Source: Leeia oryzae DSM 17879
GTDB lineage: Bacteria; Pseudomonadota; Gammaproteobacteria; Burkholderiales; Leeiaceae
Length of the DNA: 64,000 nt
Direction of reading: 5' to 3'
NCBI RefSeq assembly: GCF_000376945.1
Contig: NZ_AQXU01000025.1
Span: forward strand, 62,001 to 126,000
Numbering within the stretch: position 1 is the stretch's first letter; each line of letters begins with the position of its first letter. Below, piece by piece: positions 1-8,490 of the stretch. Made by a program: the position numbers and the translations under genes. The notes beneath the pieces were generated by a model. That model ran no database searches, had not been told where the DNA came from, and was given only the letters and a program-made list of their open reading frames with translations.

Positions 1-418
1 AGTCTGCCAGCAAGGTAAAGGATTTTTTCAGTTTCTCGGGTTCGTTGGCAGGTACCGGCAGCATGTAGACGGTCTCGTTAAAACCGGTATAGGCATTGGA
101 GTCTGGCCCGATACGCATGCCGAGCGATTCGATGAATTGGCCCACGCTTTGCTTCTGGAAATGGCGGGTGTGCTGGAACGCCATATGCTCGACAAAGTGG
201 GCATAGCCGCGCTGCTGTTCGGTTTCTCCGATGGACCCGGCCTGCATGACCAGCCGCAGTTCCAGTTTGTTGGCCGGCAAGGCATTTTTCTGGATCAGGT
301 ACTTCACCCCGTTGGGTAACTGGCCTTGCAGAATATCAGGATGGGGTTGCAATGTTGCGGCCTGCAACCAGACAGGCACGCTACTTAACAGCGCAAGAAA
401 GAACCGGCGAAGAACCAC
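1..418 (-). CDS. M16 family zinc peptidase, N-terminal part (runs off window)
   Basis: This is the amino-terminal part of a pitrilysin-type (M16) metalloprotease; the rest lies left of the window. Translation from the GTG at 418 gives a secretion signal (VVLRRFFLALLSSVPVW, ending near LQA), then the typical opening (LPNGVKYLIQKN) and the inverted zinc motif HFVEH followed by MAF. A GGAG box six bases upstream supports the GTG start. The signal peptide suggests a periplasmic enzyme, as in other proteobacterial M16 zinc proteases that clear peptides. It lies downstream of tgt on the same strand, with a strong hairpin between them, so it may be transcribed separately. Its substrate cannot be inferred. 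Confidence 0.85.
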   Translation of the reverse strand, partial: MVLRRFFLALLSSVPVWLQAATLQPHPDILQGQLPNGVKYLIQKNALPANKLELRLVMQAGSIGETEQQRGYAHFVEHMAFQHTRHFQKQSVGQFIESLGMRIGPDSNAYTGFNETVYMLPVPANEPEKLKKSFTLLAD

Positions 419-463
419 AAGAGACTCCGATATCAGGTAATTACAGCAGCATACAATAAACAA

Positions 464-509
464 CGCCCAAATGATGCACGCAGGTACTGCACGCTGCATC
501 ATTTGGGCG
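464..509 (-). terminator. 15-bp perfect hairpin between tgt and the M16 peptidase gene
   Basis: Arms 464-478 and 495-509 are perfect inverted repeats (CGCCCAAATGATGCA and its complement) around a 16-nt loop. Read on the minus strand, the stem is followed by a moderately T-rich stretch (TTGTTTATTGTAT). It sits after the tgt stop, so tgt termination is the simplest role. The long loop and interrupted T-run leave an mRNA-stabilising hairpin possible. Confidence 0.5.
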
Positions 510-572
510 ATTTGCCCGGTACCCCTGCAAAACAGACATGCAGCAGGGTTACCGGATTAGAAAGACGGGCGG

Positions 573-1757
<1,185 letters not shown>

Positions 1758-1830
1758 TCAACGCCCACACACGATATGTGCGGCAAAAAAACGTTATTTT
1801 ACACCAAGTTGGCGCTGCCTGACCGTTTGA

Positions 1831-3084
1831 TCAGCCGTAGCGACGGGCGGCATCAATGGCCAGCCCGGCACCGATACTGCCGAACAGGTCGCCCTCTACG
1901 TGCCGGGCTTCCGGCAGCACGGCGGCAATCTTGGCGCGCAGATGCGGGATCCCGCTGGAACCCCCGGTAAAAAAGACGGTGTCGATATGCGCGGCCGACA
2001 AGCCGGCGGTTTTCAGCATCTCGTCCACGGTGGCGGCAACACGGTCCACTTCCGGATCGATGGCCTGGAAGAAATCCTGTTGGGTGATGCCATGGGTCAA
2101 GCCCGGTTCTGCCAGATCCAGATCAATGTCGGTTTGCTGATCGCTCGACAAGGTGATTTTGGCGGCCTCAATGCGCATGGCCAGTTCGTGTCCGGCCTTG
2201 TCATCAATCAGTTTCAGCAGACGATTGAACTTGACCGGTTCGGCCACATCCCGCAAGACATCTTGCAGCTCAGCCCAGACTTTGCGGGTATAGGCAAAGT
2301 TGATGGTGTGCCAGGTCGCCAGATTAAAATAATAGCTGGAAGGAATTTCAGCATTGCGGTGCTTGAGCCCGGTGCGGTAGCCCAGCAAGGGCATGACGGT
2401 TTCCAGGCTCAAACGGCGGTCAAAGTCGGTCCCGCCAATGTGCACACCGGCGTTACCCAGAATATCTGCCTTGCGGTCGACTTGCCGACGACGCTCAGGC
2501 GACAGGCGCACCAGCGAGAAGTCCGATGTCCCCCCGCCGATATCCACAATCAGCACCAGCTCCTCAGAGGAAATCTGCTGCTCGTAATCGAAGGCAGCGG
2601 CAATCGGCTCGAACTGGAAACTGACCTCTTCAAACCCGCAGGCACGGGCGATACCGGCCAGCGTGTCTTCAGCCAGCTGGTCGGCCTTGGTATCGTCATC
2701 CACAAAGTGCACCGGACGCCCCATCACCACCTGACGGAATTCATGCTTGCCGGCGGCTTCGGCACGGGTTTTCAGCTCGCCGATAAAATAGCTTAGCAGG
2801 TCACGAAACTTCAGCGCCCGCCCCATCACCTCGGTCTGGCCTTCGATCAGGCTGGTACCCAGAATGCTTTTCAGCGACCGCATCAGGCGGCCTTCATAGC
2901 CGGTCAGGTATTCGTTAAGCGCATCGCGACCAAAATGGGCGCTGTTTTCCTCGGCATTGAAGAACACCACACTCGGCAAAGTAACTTTCCCGTCTTCCAG
3001 CGGGAGCAGGATGGGCGCATCCGGCCGCAGCCAGCCGACTGTCGAGTTAGAAGTGCCAAAGTCAATGCCACAAGCGCGTGCCAT
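1831..3084 (-). CDS. yegD: Hsp70-family protein of the YegD type
   Basis: This is an actin/Hsp70-fold ATPase. The N-terminus GIDFGTSNSTVGW is the phosphate-1 loop of Hsp70 proteins, IVDIGGGTSDFSLV is phosphate-2, and FFTGGSSGIPHLRAKI near the C-terminus is the adenosine motif. At 417 aa it carries the nucleotide-binding region but no full DnaK substrate-binding and lid domains, as in E. coli YegD (about 450 aa). YegD is a poorly understood putative chaperone; partners and clients are unknown. It is transcribed away from rlmJ and toward tgt, with 139 bp before tgt. The ATG at 3084 has only a weak purine stretch upstream. Confidence 0.85.
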   Translation of the reverse strand: MARACGIDFGTSNSTVGWLRPDAPILLPLEDGKVTLPSVVFFNAEENSAHFGRDALNEYLTGYEGRLMRSLKSILGTSLIEGQTEVMGRALKFRDLLSYFIGELKTRAEAAGKHEFRQVVMGRPVHFVDDDTKADQLAEDTLAGIARACGFEEVSFQFEPIAAAFDYEQQISSEELVLIVDIGGGTSDFSLVRLSPERRRQVDRKADILGNAGVHIGGTDFDRRLSLETVMPLLGYRTGLKHRNAEIPSSYYFNLATWHTINFAYTRKVWAELQDVLRDVAEPVKFNRLLKLIDDKAGHELAMRIEAAKITLSSDQQTDIDLDLAEPGLTHGITQQDFFQAIDPEVDRVAATVDEMLKTAGLSAAHIDTVFFTGGSSGIPHLRAKIAAVLPEARHVEGDLFGSIGAGLAIDAARRYG

Positions 3085-3220
3085 CCAGTGTGTCCATTCT
3101 TGAAAAGGGCCGCGTAGGTTAGCAGAAATCTGCCGCCATTTGCGTTTTATAGCATCCGGATTGGTGAGGATACGACAGCATACAGTACAATCTGCTTTTA
3201 CCCGTTAAAGCCTGAGTATC

Positions 3221-4081
3221 ATGCTAAGTTATCGCCACGCCTTTCACGCCGGCAACCACGCCGATGTCCTTAAGCATCTGGTCTTGCAGGAACTGCTTCT
3301 TTACATGAACCAGAAGGACAAACCCTGGTGGTACATTGATACCCATGCTGGCGCTGGCCGGTATGACCTGTCGACCGGCTTTGCCACCAAAAACGCTGAA
3401 TTCCAGAGCGGGATCGCCCGTTTGTGGAATGAGCCTGCCCTGCCGGCCCCGCTGGCCCGCTTTGTCGAGATCATCAAGCAGGATAACGCCAAGGGCCAGT
3501 TGCAGCTGTACCCGGGTTCCCCGTGGGTGGCCAAACACTGGTTACGACTGGATGACAAGATGCGTCTGTTTGAGCTGCATCCGTCGGATGTTGAGCTGCT
3601 GAACGCGACGTTTGACGAGCTGCACATGCTGGGTTCCGGCCGGCCGGTACTGGTACAGCACGGTGACGGCTTTGCCGGACTGAAAGCCGTATTGCCGCCG
3701 CCCACCCGCCGGGCCGTGGTGCTGATCGACCCGCCTTATGAAGACAAGCAGGATTACCAGACCGTGGTCAAAGCGATGCAGGAGGCCATCCGCCGTTTTG
3801 CTACCGGCACCTACGCCATCTGGTATCCGCAGTTGCAGCGTCCGGGCTGGCAGCAGATGGTCGACAAACTCAAACAACTGCCTGTCAAAGGCTGGATCAA
3901 TGTATCGCTGCAGGTCGATACACCACGCGAGGACGGCTTTGGCATGTATGGTAGCGGCATGTTCATCGTCAACCCGCCCTATACGCTGGAAGCCACACTA
4001 AAAGACTGCATGCCGGTTCTGAAAAAACTGCTGGGCAATGACCGTGGCGCAGATTTTGTGCTGGAGTCTGCCAGCAGCTAA
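3221..4081 (+). CDS. rlmJ: 23S rRNA (adenine2030-N6)-methyltransferase
   Basis: RlmJ (formerly YhiR) methylates N6 of A2030 in 23S rRNA using S-adenosylmethionine. The 286-aa protein has the characteristic N-terminus MLSYRHAFHAGNHADVLKH, where the HAGN-ADVLKH signature begins the SAM site, and the catalytic N6-methyltransferase motif DPPY (in VVLIDPPYEDK). It stands alone, divergent from yegD and convergent with the glutamine synthetase-like gene. Its length matches the family. Confidence 0.95.
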   Translation: MLSYRHAFHAGNHADVLKHLVLQELLLYMNQKDKPWWYIDTHAGAGRYDLSTGFATKNAEFQSGIARLWNEPALPAPLARFVEIIKQDNAKGQLQLYPGSPWVAKHWLRLDDKMRLFELHPSDVELLNATFDELHMLGSGRPVLVQHGDGFAGLKAVLPPPTRRAVVLIDPPYEDKQDYQTVVKAMQEAIRRFATGTYAIWYPQLQRPGWQQMVDKLKQLPVKGWINVSLQVDTPREDGFGMYGSGMFIVNPPYTLEATLKDCMPVLKKLLGNDRGADFVLESASS

Positions 4082-4109
4082 GCCCTGTCTGTTTGCTCAT
4101 CCTGTAACA

Positions 4110-4147
4110 CACCATCGGCAAAGGTCTACCGGCCGTTACCGATGGTG
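4110..4147. terminator. possible bidirectional hairpin between convergent genes
   Basis: CACCATCGG (4110-4118) pairs with CCGATGGTG (4139-4147) between the converging rlmJ and glutamine synthetase-like genes. The 20-nt loop and lack of a clear T-run make it a weak terminator candidate. Confidence 0.35.
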
Positions 4148-4159
4148 CAATCCCCTTCC

Positions 4160-5479
4160 CTACACAGCGTGGGTCAGGTAGCGCATCTCCCAAGGCGTGA
4201 CTTCCCGGTTAAACGCTTTCAGTTCCGTGGTTTTCAGTTCACAGTAGGTTTTCACAAAATGCGGCCCCAGCATGTCGGCCAACGCATCAGCGGCTGCCAA
4301 TCGGTCGATGGCCTCGTGCATCGTCCTAGGGAAGGCAAACGGGCGACCATAGGCGCTGTCTGTCAGTGCCGGTGTGGGCATGAGTTCCTGTTGCATGCCC
4401 AGGAGCCCGCAAGCCAGCGTAACGGCCATTGCCAGATACGGGTTGGCATCGACACCCGGCAAACGGTTCTCTACCCGACGCGCCGCCGCAGAACTTCTGG
4501 GTACACGCAGACCGCATGTACGGTTGTCTACCCCCCACTCCACATTGATCGGCGCCGCCGTATAAGGCGCCAGCCGCCGCAACGAATTCACATAGGGCGC
4601 CAATAACAGGATGGCATCCGGCAAGTAGCGTTGCAGACCGGCAATGTAGTGGGCAAAGCGGGGGGCATCGCCGCCATCTGGGGTACTGAAAGCATTCCGC
4701 CCGGTCTTGGCGTCTACCAGACTCTGGTGGATGTGCATGGCGCTGCCGGCGTCTTCCGCAAACGGTTTGGCCATAAAGGTGCAAGCAAGTCCGTGCTGAC
4801 GAGCCGCCTCTTTGACGACCCGCTTGAACAGGAAGGTCTGGTCGGCCAAGGCCAGGGCATCGCCATGCAACAGGTTGATTTCTACCTGCCCGCGCCCGAC
4901 TTCATGCAGGACGGTATCGGCCTGAATATTCAACTGCTGGCAGTAACGCTGGATGTCATCCAGTACCGCTTCCAGACTAGCCAGGGTCTCGATCGAGTAA
5001 GGTTGCCGTACCTCGCTGCTGGCTGTGCCAACCGGCGGGCTCAGTGGTTCGTCGGCGTGGGTTCTGGCCGCCAGAAAGTAAAATTCCATTTCGGGTGCCA
5101 CCACCGGCTGCAGGCCGATGGCCTCATAGCGGGCCAGCACCCGCTTCAGCACATTACGCGGCGCCAGCTCTACCAGCGAGCCGTCTTCATGCACACAGTC
5201 ATGAATCAGCAAGGCGGTGGGCTCCTTGGCCCAAGGGATTTGTCGCAACGACCCGGTATCCGGCACCAGGATCATGTCTGGGTCCACTTCTGGCACCAGC
5301 TCTTGCAAACAGTCGCCAGTGACGCTCTGTACCACGCCCACCATCGGGAAGCGCAGCTCCGAAAGATTGCGAAAGGTTTCTATTGGTAAAGATTTGCCAC
5401 GGGCAGTCCCCGTCATGTCCGGGAACAAACATTCGATTTTGCGAATGGCATGGGCTTCCAGCCAGGCATTCATATCCAT
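4160..5479 (-). CDS. glutamine synthetase family protein, gamma-glutamylputrescine synthetase-like
   Basis: This is a glutamine synthetase-fold ATP-dependent ligase of 439 aa, shorter than GlnA (about 470) and near PuuA length. Metal and substrate landmarks are visible: PEMEFYF, HEVGRGQVEIN, SAMHIHQSL, and NRTCGLRVP followed by ENRLPGVDANPYLAMA. The GlnA adenylylation-loop sequence is not evident. This pattern fits the PuuA branch, which joins glutamate to putrescine or other amines. No other puu genes are beside it, though a polyamine uptake operon lies near 52-57 kb. An upstream leader ORF (5583-5714) may regulate it. Two in-frame ATGs (5479, 5473) are possible starts. The amine substrate is not determinable here. 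Confidence 0.8.
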   Translation of the reverse strand: MDMNAWLEAHAIRKIECLFPDMTGTARGKSLPIETFRNLSELRFPMVGVVQSVTGDCLQELVPEVDPDMILVPDTGSLRQIPWAKEPTALLIHDCVHEDGSLVELAPRNVLKRVLARYEAIGLQPVVAPEMEFYFLAARTHADEPLSPPVGTASSEVRQPYSIETLASLEAVLDDIQRYCQQLNIQADTVLHEVGRGQVEINLLHGDALALADQTFLFKRVVKEAARQHGLACTFMAKPFAEDAGSAMHIHQSLVDAKTGRNAFSTPDGGDAPRFAHYIAGLQRYLPDAILLLAPYVNSLRRLAPYTAAPINVEWGVDNRTCGLRVPRSSAAARRVENRLPGVDANPYLAMAVTLACGLLGMQQELMPTPALTDSAYGRPFAFPRTMHEAIDRLAAADALADMLGPHFVKTYCELKTTELKAFNREVTPWEMRYLTHAV

Positions 5480-5582
5480 ATCAGGGTTTCCATTTCATGG
5501 TCGATAAGGCATGCAGCAAACGCCACATGCAAAAAATGTACGATGAATGAATCAGGCCAACGGGATGTCAGCCAGAGAAACC

Positions 5583-5714
5583 CTAGTAACCGACGGAGGT
5601 AAACGGCTGAACAAAAAAGCCGATGGATAATGCGGGCGCAAAGCGCGAAGGCGCGGGGAGATGGTGCGGCAGGCAACGGGGAACCACAAAGGCATGCGTG
5701 TTGCGTAACTGCAT
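5583..5714 (-). CDS. putative 43-codon leader peptide upstream of the glutamine synthetase-like gene
   Basis: An ATG at 5714 is preceded by a strong ribosome-binding site (GGGGAGG, five nt away) and opens a 43-residue frame ending in TAG at 5583. The peptide starts MQLRNTHAFVVPRC and ends IGFFVQPFTSVGY. It is rich in Pro, His, Arg and Phe and resembles no protein I know. The strong RBS, an upstream consensus-like promoter and its position 103 nt before the synthetase start suggest a translated leader controlling that gene. It has no predicted membrane segment or signal peptide. Function is inference; it could also be a free-standing small protein. Confidence 0.5.
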   Translation of the reverse strand: MQLRNTHAFVVPRCLPHHLPAPSRFAPALSIGFFVQPFTSVGY

Positions 5715-5756
5715 GTGTCGCCTCCCCTTTGGTAAGTTGCCGGATAATGAATGGTG

Positions 5757-5785
5757 ACGTTAACGATTAACGCACTGGCTGTCAA
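5757..5785 (-). promoter_or_regulatory. promoter with overlapping palindrome for the leader ORF and glutamine synthetase-like gene
   Basis: On the minus strand a perfect -35 TTGACA (5785-5780) is followed by a 17-nt spacer and TAACGT (5762-5757) as -10. A 15-bp inverted repeat, CGTTAA-N3-TTAACG (5758-5772), overlaps the -10, so it could be an operator. Transcription would begin about 40 nt upstream of the leader ATG. In the 410-bp interval 5480-5889 this promoter, the leader ORF and the terminator at 5821-5854 are all I can identify. Confidence 0.5.
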
Positions 5786-5820
5786 CCTTGCGACCGATGA
5801 TATGACCGCACCAAGAAAAA

Positions 5821-5854
5821 TCCCCCTGCTGCCGGTTAGCGGGCAGCAGGGGGA
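5821..5854 (-). terminator. rho-independent terminator of the secreted-protein gene
   Basis: A 13-bp perfect stem (5821-5833 with 5842-5854, TCCCCCTGCTGCC) with an 8-nt loop is followed on the minus strand by TTTTTCTT. It lies about 35 nt past the stop of the upstream small secreted-protein gene. Confidence 0.85.
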
Positions 5855-5889
5855 TTGTATATGACAGCCAGCATCACGCCAGGTATCCG

Positions 5890-6282
5890 TTACTCACCCA
5901 GCAAAATGCGCTCGATAGAAGCAGCCGTTGCTTTGCCACTGCAGAGCTGGTGGTTCAACACAGACACAACCGTGCCTTCTTCCGGTACGGCATGCTTGAC
6001 TTCATCGCCCGTGGTGGGCTGGTAGCCTTGCGGCCCGGTTTTCTTGTGGAAGAACACACGCGGGAAGTGGGTATCACCGGTTTTGCAGTTGGTTTCGATC
6101 TCGGTAAACACGTATTCTTCGGGCGGGGTCGGGCTATCCCAGCGGATGGCGTAGGTCAGCAGGTCACCGTTGCGTTTGACGGCATCCAGATCGACCCGGT
6201 TATCGTTGCCGACCGAGATCCAGTTTTCGGCCCCGGCCGTCAAGGCACACAGCATTAACGCGACAGGTAAGAGTTTGCGCAT
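5890..6282 (-). CDS. small secreted protein, possibly surface-adhesin E-like
   Basis: The 130-aa product has a clear signal peptide (MRKLLPVALMLCALTAGA, cleaved before ENW). The mature part opens WISVGNDNRVDLDAVKRNGD, a pattern seen in small periplasmic or surface proteins of the surface-adhesin protein E family. Two Cys (in ETNCKTG and HQLCSGK) could form a disulfide. The ATG at 6282 is preferred because it starts the signal peptide; an upstream in-frame codon would add a non-signal extension. It has its own terminator. Function is not known; the family assignment is tentative. Confidence 0.6.
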   Translation of the reverse strand: MRKLLPVALMLCALTAGAENWISVGNDNRVDLDAVKRNGDLLTYAIRWDSPTPPEEYVFTEIETNCKTGDTHFPRVFFHKKTGPQGYQPTTGDEVKHAVPEEGTVVSVLNHQLCSGKATAASIERILLGE

Positions 6283-6397
6283 AGGATTTCCATGAGTAAG
6301 TAAAAAATCTGACGACCTAGCCAATAGAGCGGTTACACGCAGGCATGGTTCCATGCTTTAACCGCTTTTACGGCAATATCGTCAAAGCTTACTCTGT

Positions 6398-7537
6398 TTA
6401 ACGCAATGCACTGATCATTCGCTGACGATTGGCGGCAATGATTTTTCCCGTCAGGACAAACCCGGTCATCAGCCCGGCCTGATTAATGAACTGCCAGATG
6501 CTGCCGCCTTCCGCGACCTCCTGCTGCCATTCACCCGTTTCGCCTCTGGGCGGCGGGTTTACCAGCAGCGGGCAGGCCGGGGTTTTGACCAGCACCGGCA
6601 TGGCCGGAAAGTGAACCGGGGTCTCGGTTCCGTGCAGCGTTTGTGCCAGCGATCTGGCTGCCGTGGTGATGGGCATCACATACGGACGCCATTGTCCGTC
6701 AATTTCGGCACAATCACCGATGGCATACACGTCGTCAGCCACACGCAAAGTGGCATCCGCCACTATGCCACGATTAGTCGGTAAGCCGGCAGACTGGGCC
6801 AGCGTGGTCCGTGGCCGCAACCCAACGGCGGACAAGACGATATCGGTATCCAGAATGTCGCCGTTGTCTTCTGTCAGGGTAAAACCATCGCCATCGGCTG
6901 CGATATCGGCCACCTGGACACTACGACCGAAGTGAAACTGCACACCGAGGCTTTCCAGCGCCTGTTGCACTTCCTGCCCCGCACCTTGCGGTATCAGACT
7001 CGACAACGGATGCGTACCGGGGTCTACCACGGTGACCTGATAACCCGCACTTGCCAGATCGTTGGCAAACTCACAGCCAATCAGGCCGCCCCCCAGAATC
7101 GTGACATGCTGCTTGCCCTCCAGACGCCCGCGGAATACGCCATAATCGGCAATATCGTTGACCGAGAGTACCTCGTCCGCACCGTTGCCGCCCAGCGGCA
7201 GGCGGATCGGGTCTGCGCCGATGGCCAGCACCAGCTTGTGGTAGGGCAAGGCGTCATTCACGGTGTGCACGGTTTTGCCAGCCACATCAATGCTGACCAC
7301 CCGGGTATGCGCCAGAATGGTTAACTGGTGTTGTTCTGCCATTTTTTCCATTGGTGTATTCACCAGCTGGGGGGCATTTTTCCCCTGGGCAAAGGCGTTG
7401 GACAACATGGGCTTGGCGTAGAAATCCCCGGCATCGGCGCTGATGAGCGTGATAGGTTGCGCCGGATCGAGCTTGCGGAGCTCTCTGGCGACACTGTAAC
7501 CCGCCAGACCGGTACCGATGATGATGACAGGGTGCAT
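6398..7537 (-). CDS. FAD-dependent rubredoxin reductase
   Basis: This 379-aa flavoprotein belongs to the pyridine nucleotide-disulfide oxidoreductase group without a redox disulfide, as in AlkT/RubB rubredoxin reductases. It shows an N-terminal FAD fold (IIIGTGLAGYSVARELRKL), a central NAD(P)H fold (TILGGGLIGCEFAND) and the late FAD motif DDVYAIGDCAEIDG. It starts 82 bp downstream of rubredoxin on the same strand, so electrons probably flow NAD(P)H to reductase to rubredoxin, and on to rubrerythrin encoded just upstream. AGGAAG before the ATG supports the start. Confidence 0.93.
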   Translation of the reverse strand: MHPVIIIGTGLAGYSVARELRKLDPAQPITLISADAGDFYAKPMLSNAFAQGKNAPQLVNTPMEKMAEQHQLTILAHTRVVSIDVAGKTVHTVNDALPYHKLVLAIGADPIRLPLGGNGADEVLSVNDIADYGVFRGRLEGKQHVTILGGGLIGCEFANDLASAGYQVTVVDPGTHPLSSLIPQGAGQEVQQALESLGVQFHFGRSVQVADIAADGDGFTLTEDNGDILDTDIVLSAVGLRPRTTLAQSAGLPTNRGIVADATLRVADDVYAIGDCAEIDGQWRPYVMPITTAARSLAQTLHGTETPVHFPAMPVLVKTPACPLLVNPPPRGETGEWQQEVAEGGSIWQFINQAGLMTGFVLTGKIIAANRQRMISALR

Positions 7538-7619
7538 GGTGCTTCCTTGTGTGGGTGCAGAGACCGGATACGTTTAAATGCCCTCTGGCACGATGGATCG
7601 CACCAGAGGGGAAAGTTCA

Positions 7620-7784
7620 TCAGATTTCGACCATCTCGAAGTCTGCTTTGGCGACGCCGCAATCCGGACAGGCCCAGTCGTCGGGTACGTCATCCCAGCG
7701 GGTGCCGGCAGCAATGCCGTGATCCGGATCACCTGCGGTTTCATCATAAATATAGCCACATACAATACATTGCCAAGTTTTCAT
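7620..7784 (-). CDS. rubredoxin
   Basis: This is a 54-residue one-iron electron carrier. Cys6 and Cys9 (CIVCGY) and Cys39 and Cys42 (CPDCGV) form the Fe(SCys)4 site, and the family core [19 protein letters not shown] lies between them. AGGAG lies seven nt before the ATG. It sits between rubrerythrin (upstream) and the reductase (downstream), so it probably carries electrons between them in peroxide detoxification. A role with an alkane hydroxylase is not supported, because none is nearby. Confidence 0.97.
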   Translation of the reverse strand: MKTWQCIVCGYIYDETAGDPDHGIAAGTRWDDVPDDWACPDCGVAKADFEMVEI

Positions 7785-7832
7785 TCTGGATTCTCCTGAT
7801 ATCGGTCTGATTTAACAAGTTCTGTGTTCGGA

Positions 7833-8312
7833 TTAGCGTGCGTTTACTTTGTCGAGCTGTGCCTGGTAGGCATTGGCGTGCCGTTCTTCTACCTTGGCCA
7901 GTGCGGCAAAACGCTTGGCGGCTTTTTCCAGCGTGGCCTGGAAGAACGCTGCGTGTTCTCTGGATTCTTCGATCTGCTCGTCGATCTCTGATACGGCAGC
8001 CGCGTTGCCTTCGCTAACAGCGGTCTCGCGGAACTTCGGATACATCTCGGTGTATTCGTAGGTTTCGCCTGCAATTGCCATTTCCAGGCACTTGGCCGGT
8101 GTCAGGGTCGATTTCGGGTACAGCAAATCCAAATGGCCAAAGGCATGCATGACTTCCTGATCGGCGGTTTCTTCAAATGCTTTGGCAGTGGCTTCGTCAC
8201 CTTGCGCTCTGGCAATCTTGGCGAAGTAGCGGTATTTGATATGTGCCATGGATTCACCGGCAAAAGCGGCTTCGAGGTTCTGGATGGTTTTGATTTCCGG
8301 GCGTGTCGTCAT
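7833..8312 (-). CDS. rubrerythrin-type ferritin-like diiron protein without rubredoxin domain
   Basis: The 159-aa protein is the four-helix diiron domain of rubrerythrin, which reduces hydrogen peroxide. Ligand-bearing stretches are visible: NLEAAFAGESMAH, EETADQEVMHAFGH, GETYEYTEMY and EERHANAY. Classical rubrerythrin (about 190 aa) has a C-terminal rubredoxin domain. Here the chain stops after the second ExxH and a separate rubredoxin gene follows 48 bp later, so the electron donor is encoded in trans. AGGAG precedes the ATG. A promoter and palindrome lie upstream at 8358-8405. Confidence 0.93.
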   Translation of the reverse strand: MTTRPEIKTIQNLEAAFAGESMAHIKYRYFAKIARAQGDEATAKAFEETADQEVMHAFGHLDLLYPKSTLTPAKCLEMAIAGETYEYTEMYPKFRETAVSEGNAAAVSEIDEQIEESREHAAFFQATLEKAAKRFAALAKVEERHANAYQAQLDKVNAR

Positions 8313-8357
8313 GATGAACTCCTGTGGGTGTTAGCTGTTAAGTGATTCGATGGAGTG

Positions 8358-8405
8358 AGTATAGGGACGCCAAAACAATTAATCCAATTTATAATAAATA
8401 AATTG
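8358..8405 (-). promoter_or_regulatory. rubrerythrin promoter with AT-rich palindrome
   Basis: On the minus strand TTGGAT (8387-8382) and TATACT (8363-8358) are spaced 18 nt apart. A perfect inverted repeat, CAATTTAT-N5-ATAAATTG (8385-8405), abuts and overlaps the -35. The position suits a regulator such as a Fur/PerR-type peroxide or iron sensor, but the half-site does not identify which. Confidence 0.5.
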
Positions 8406-8442
8406 TTGATTGTTTTTAGCTATCATACAAACAACAGGAATA

Positions 8443-8471
8443 CTTGCCTGCACAATCAATGCACAGGCAAG
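8443..8471 (-). terminator. possible terminator of the orphan binding-protein gene
   Basis: CTTGCCTG (8443-8450) pairs with CAGGCAAG (8464-8471) with a 13-nt loop, about 20 nt beyond the stop of the gene ending at 8491. The following bases are only weakly T-rich. Confidence 0.35.
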
Positions 8472-8490
8472 CAGGTCAGACAGTCACGAC

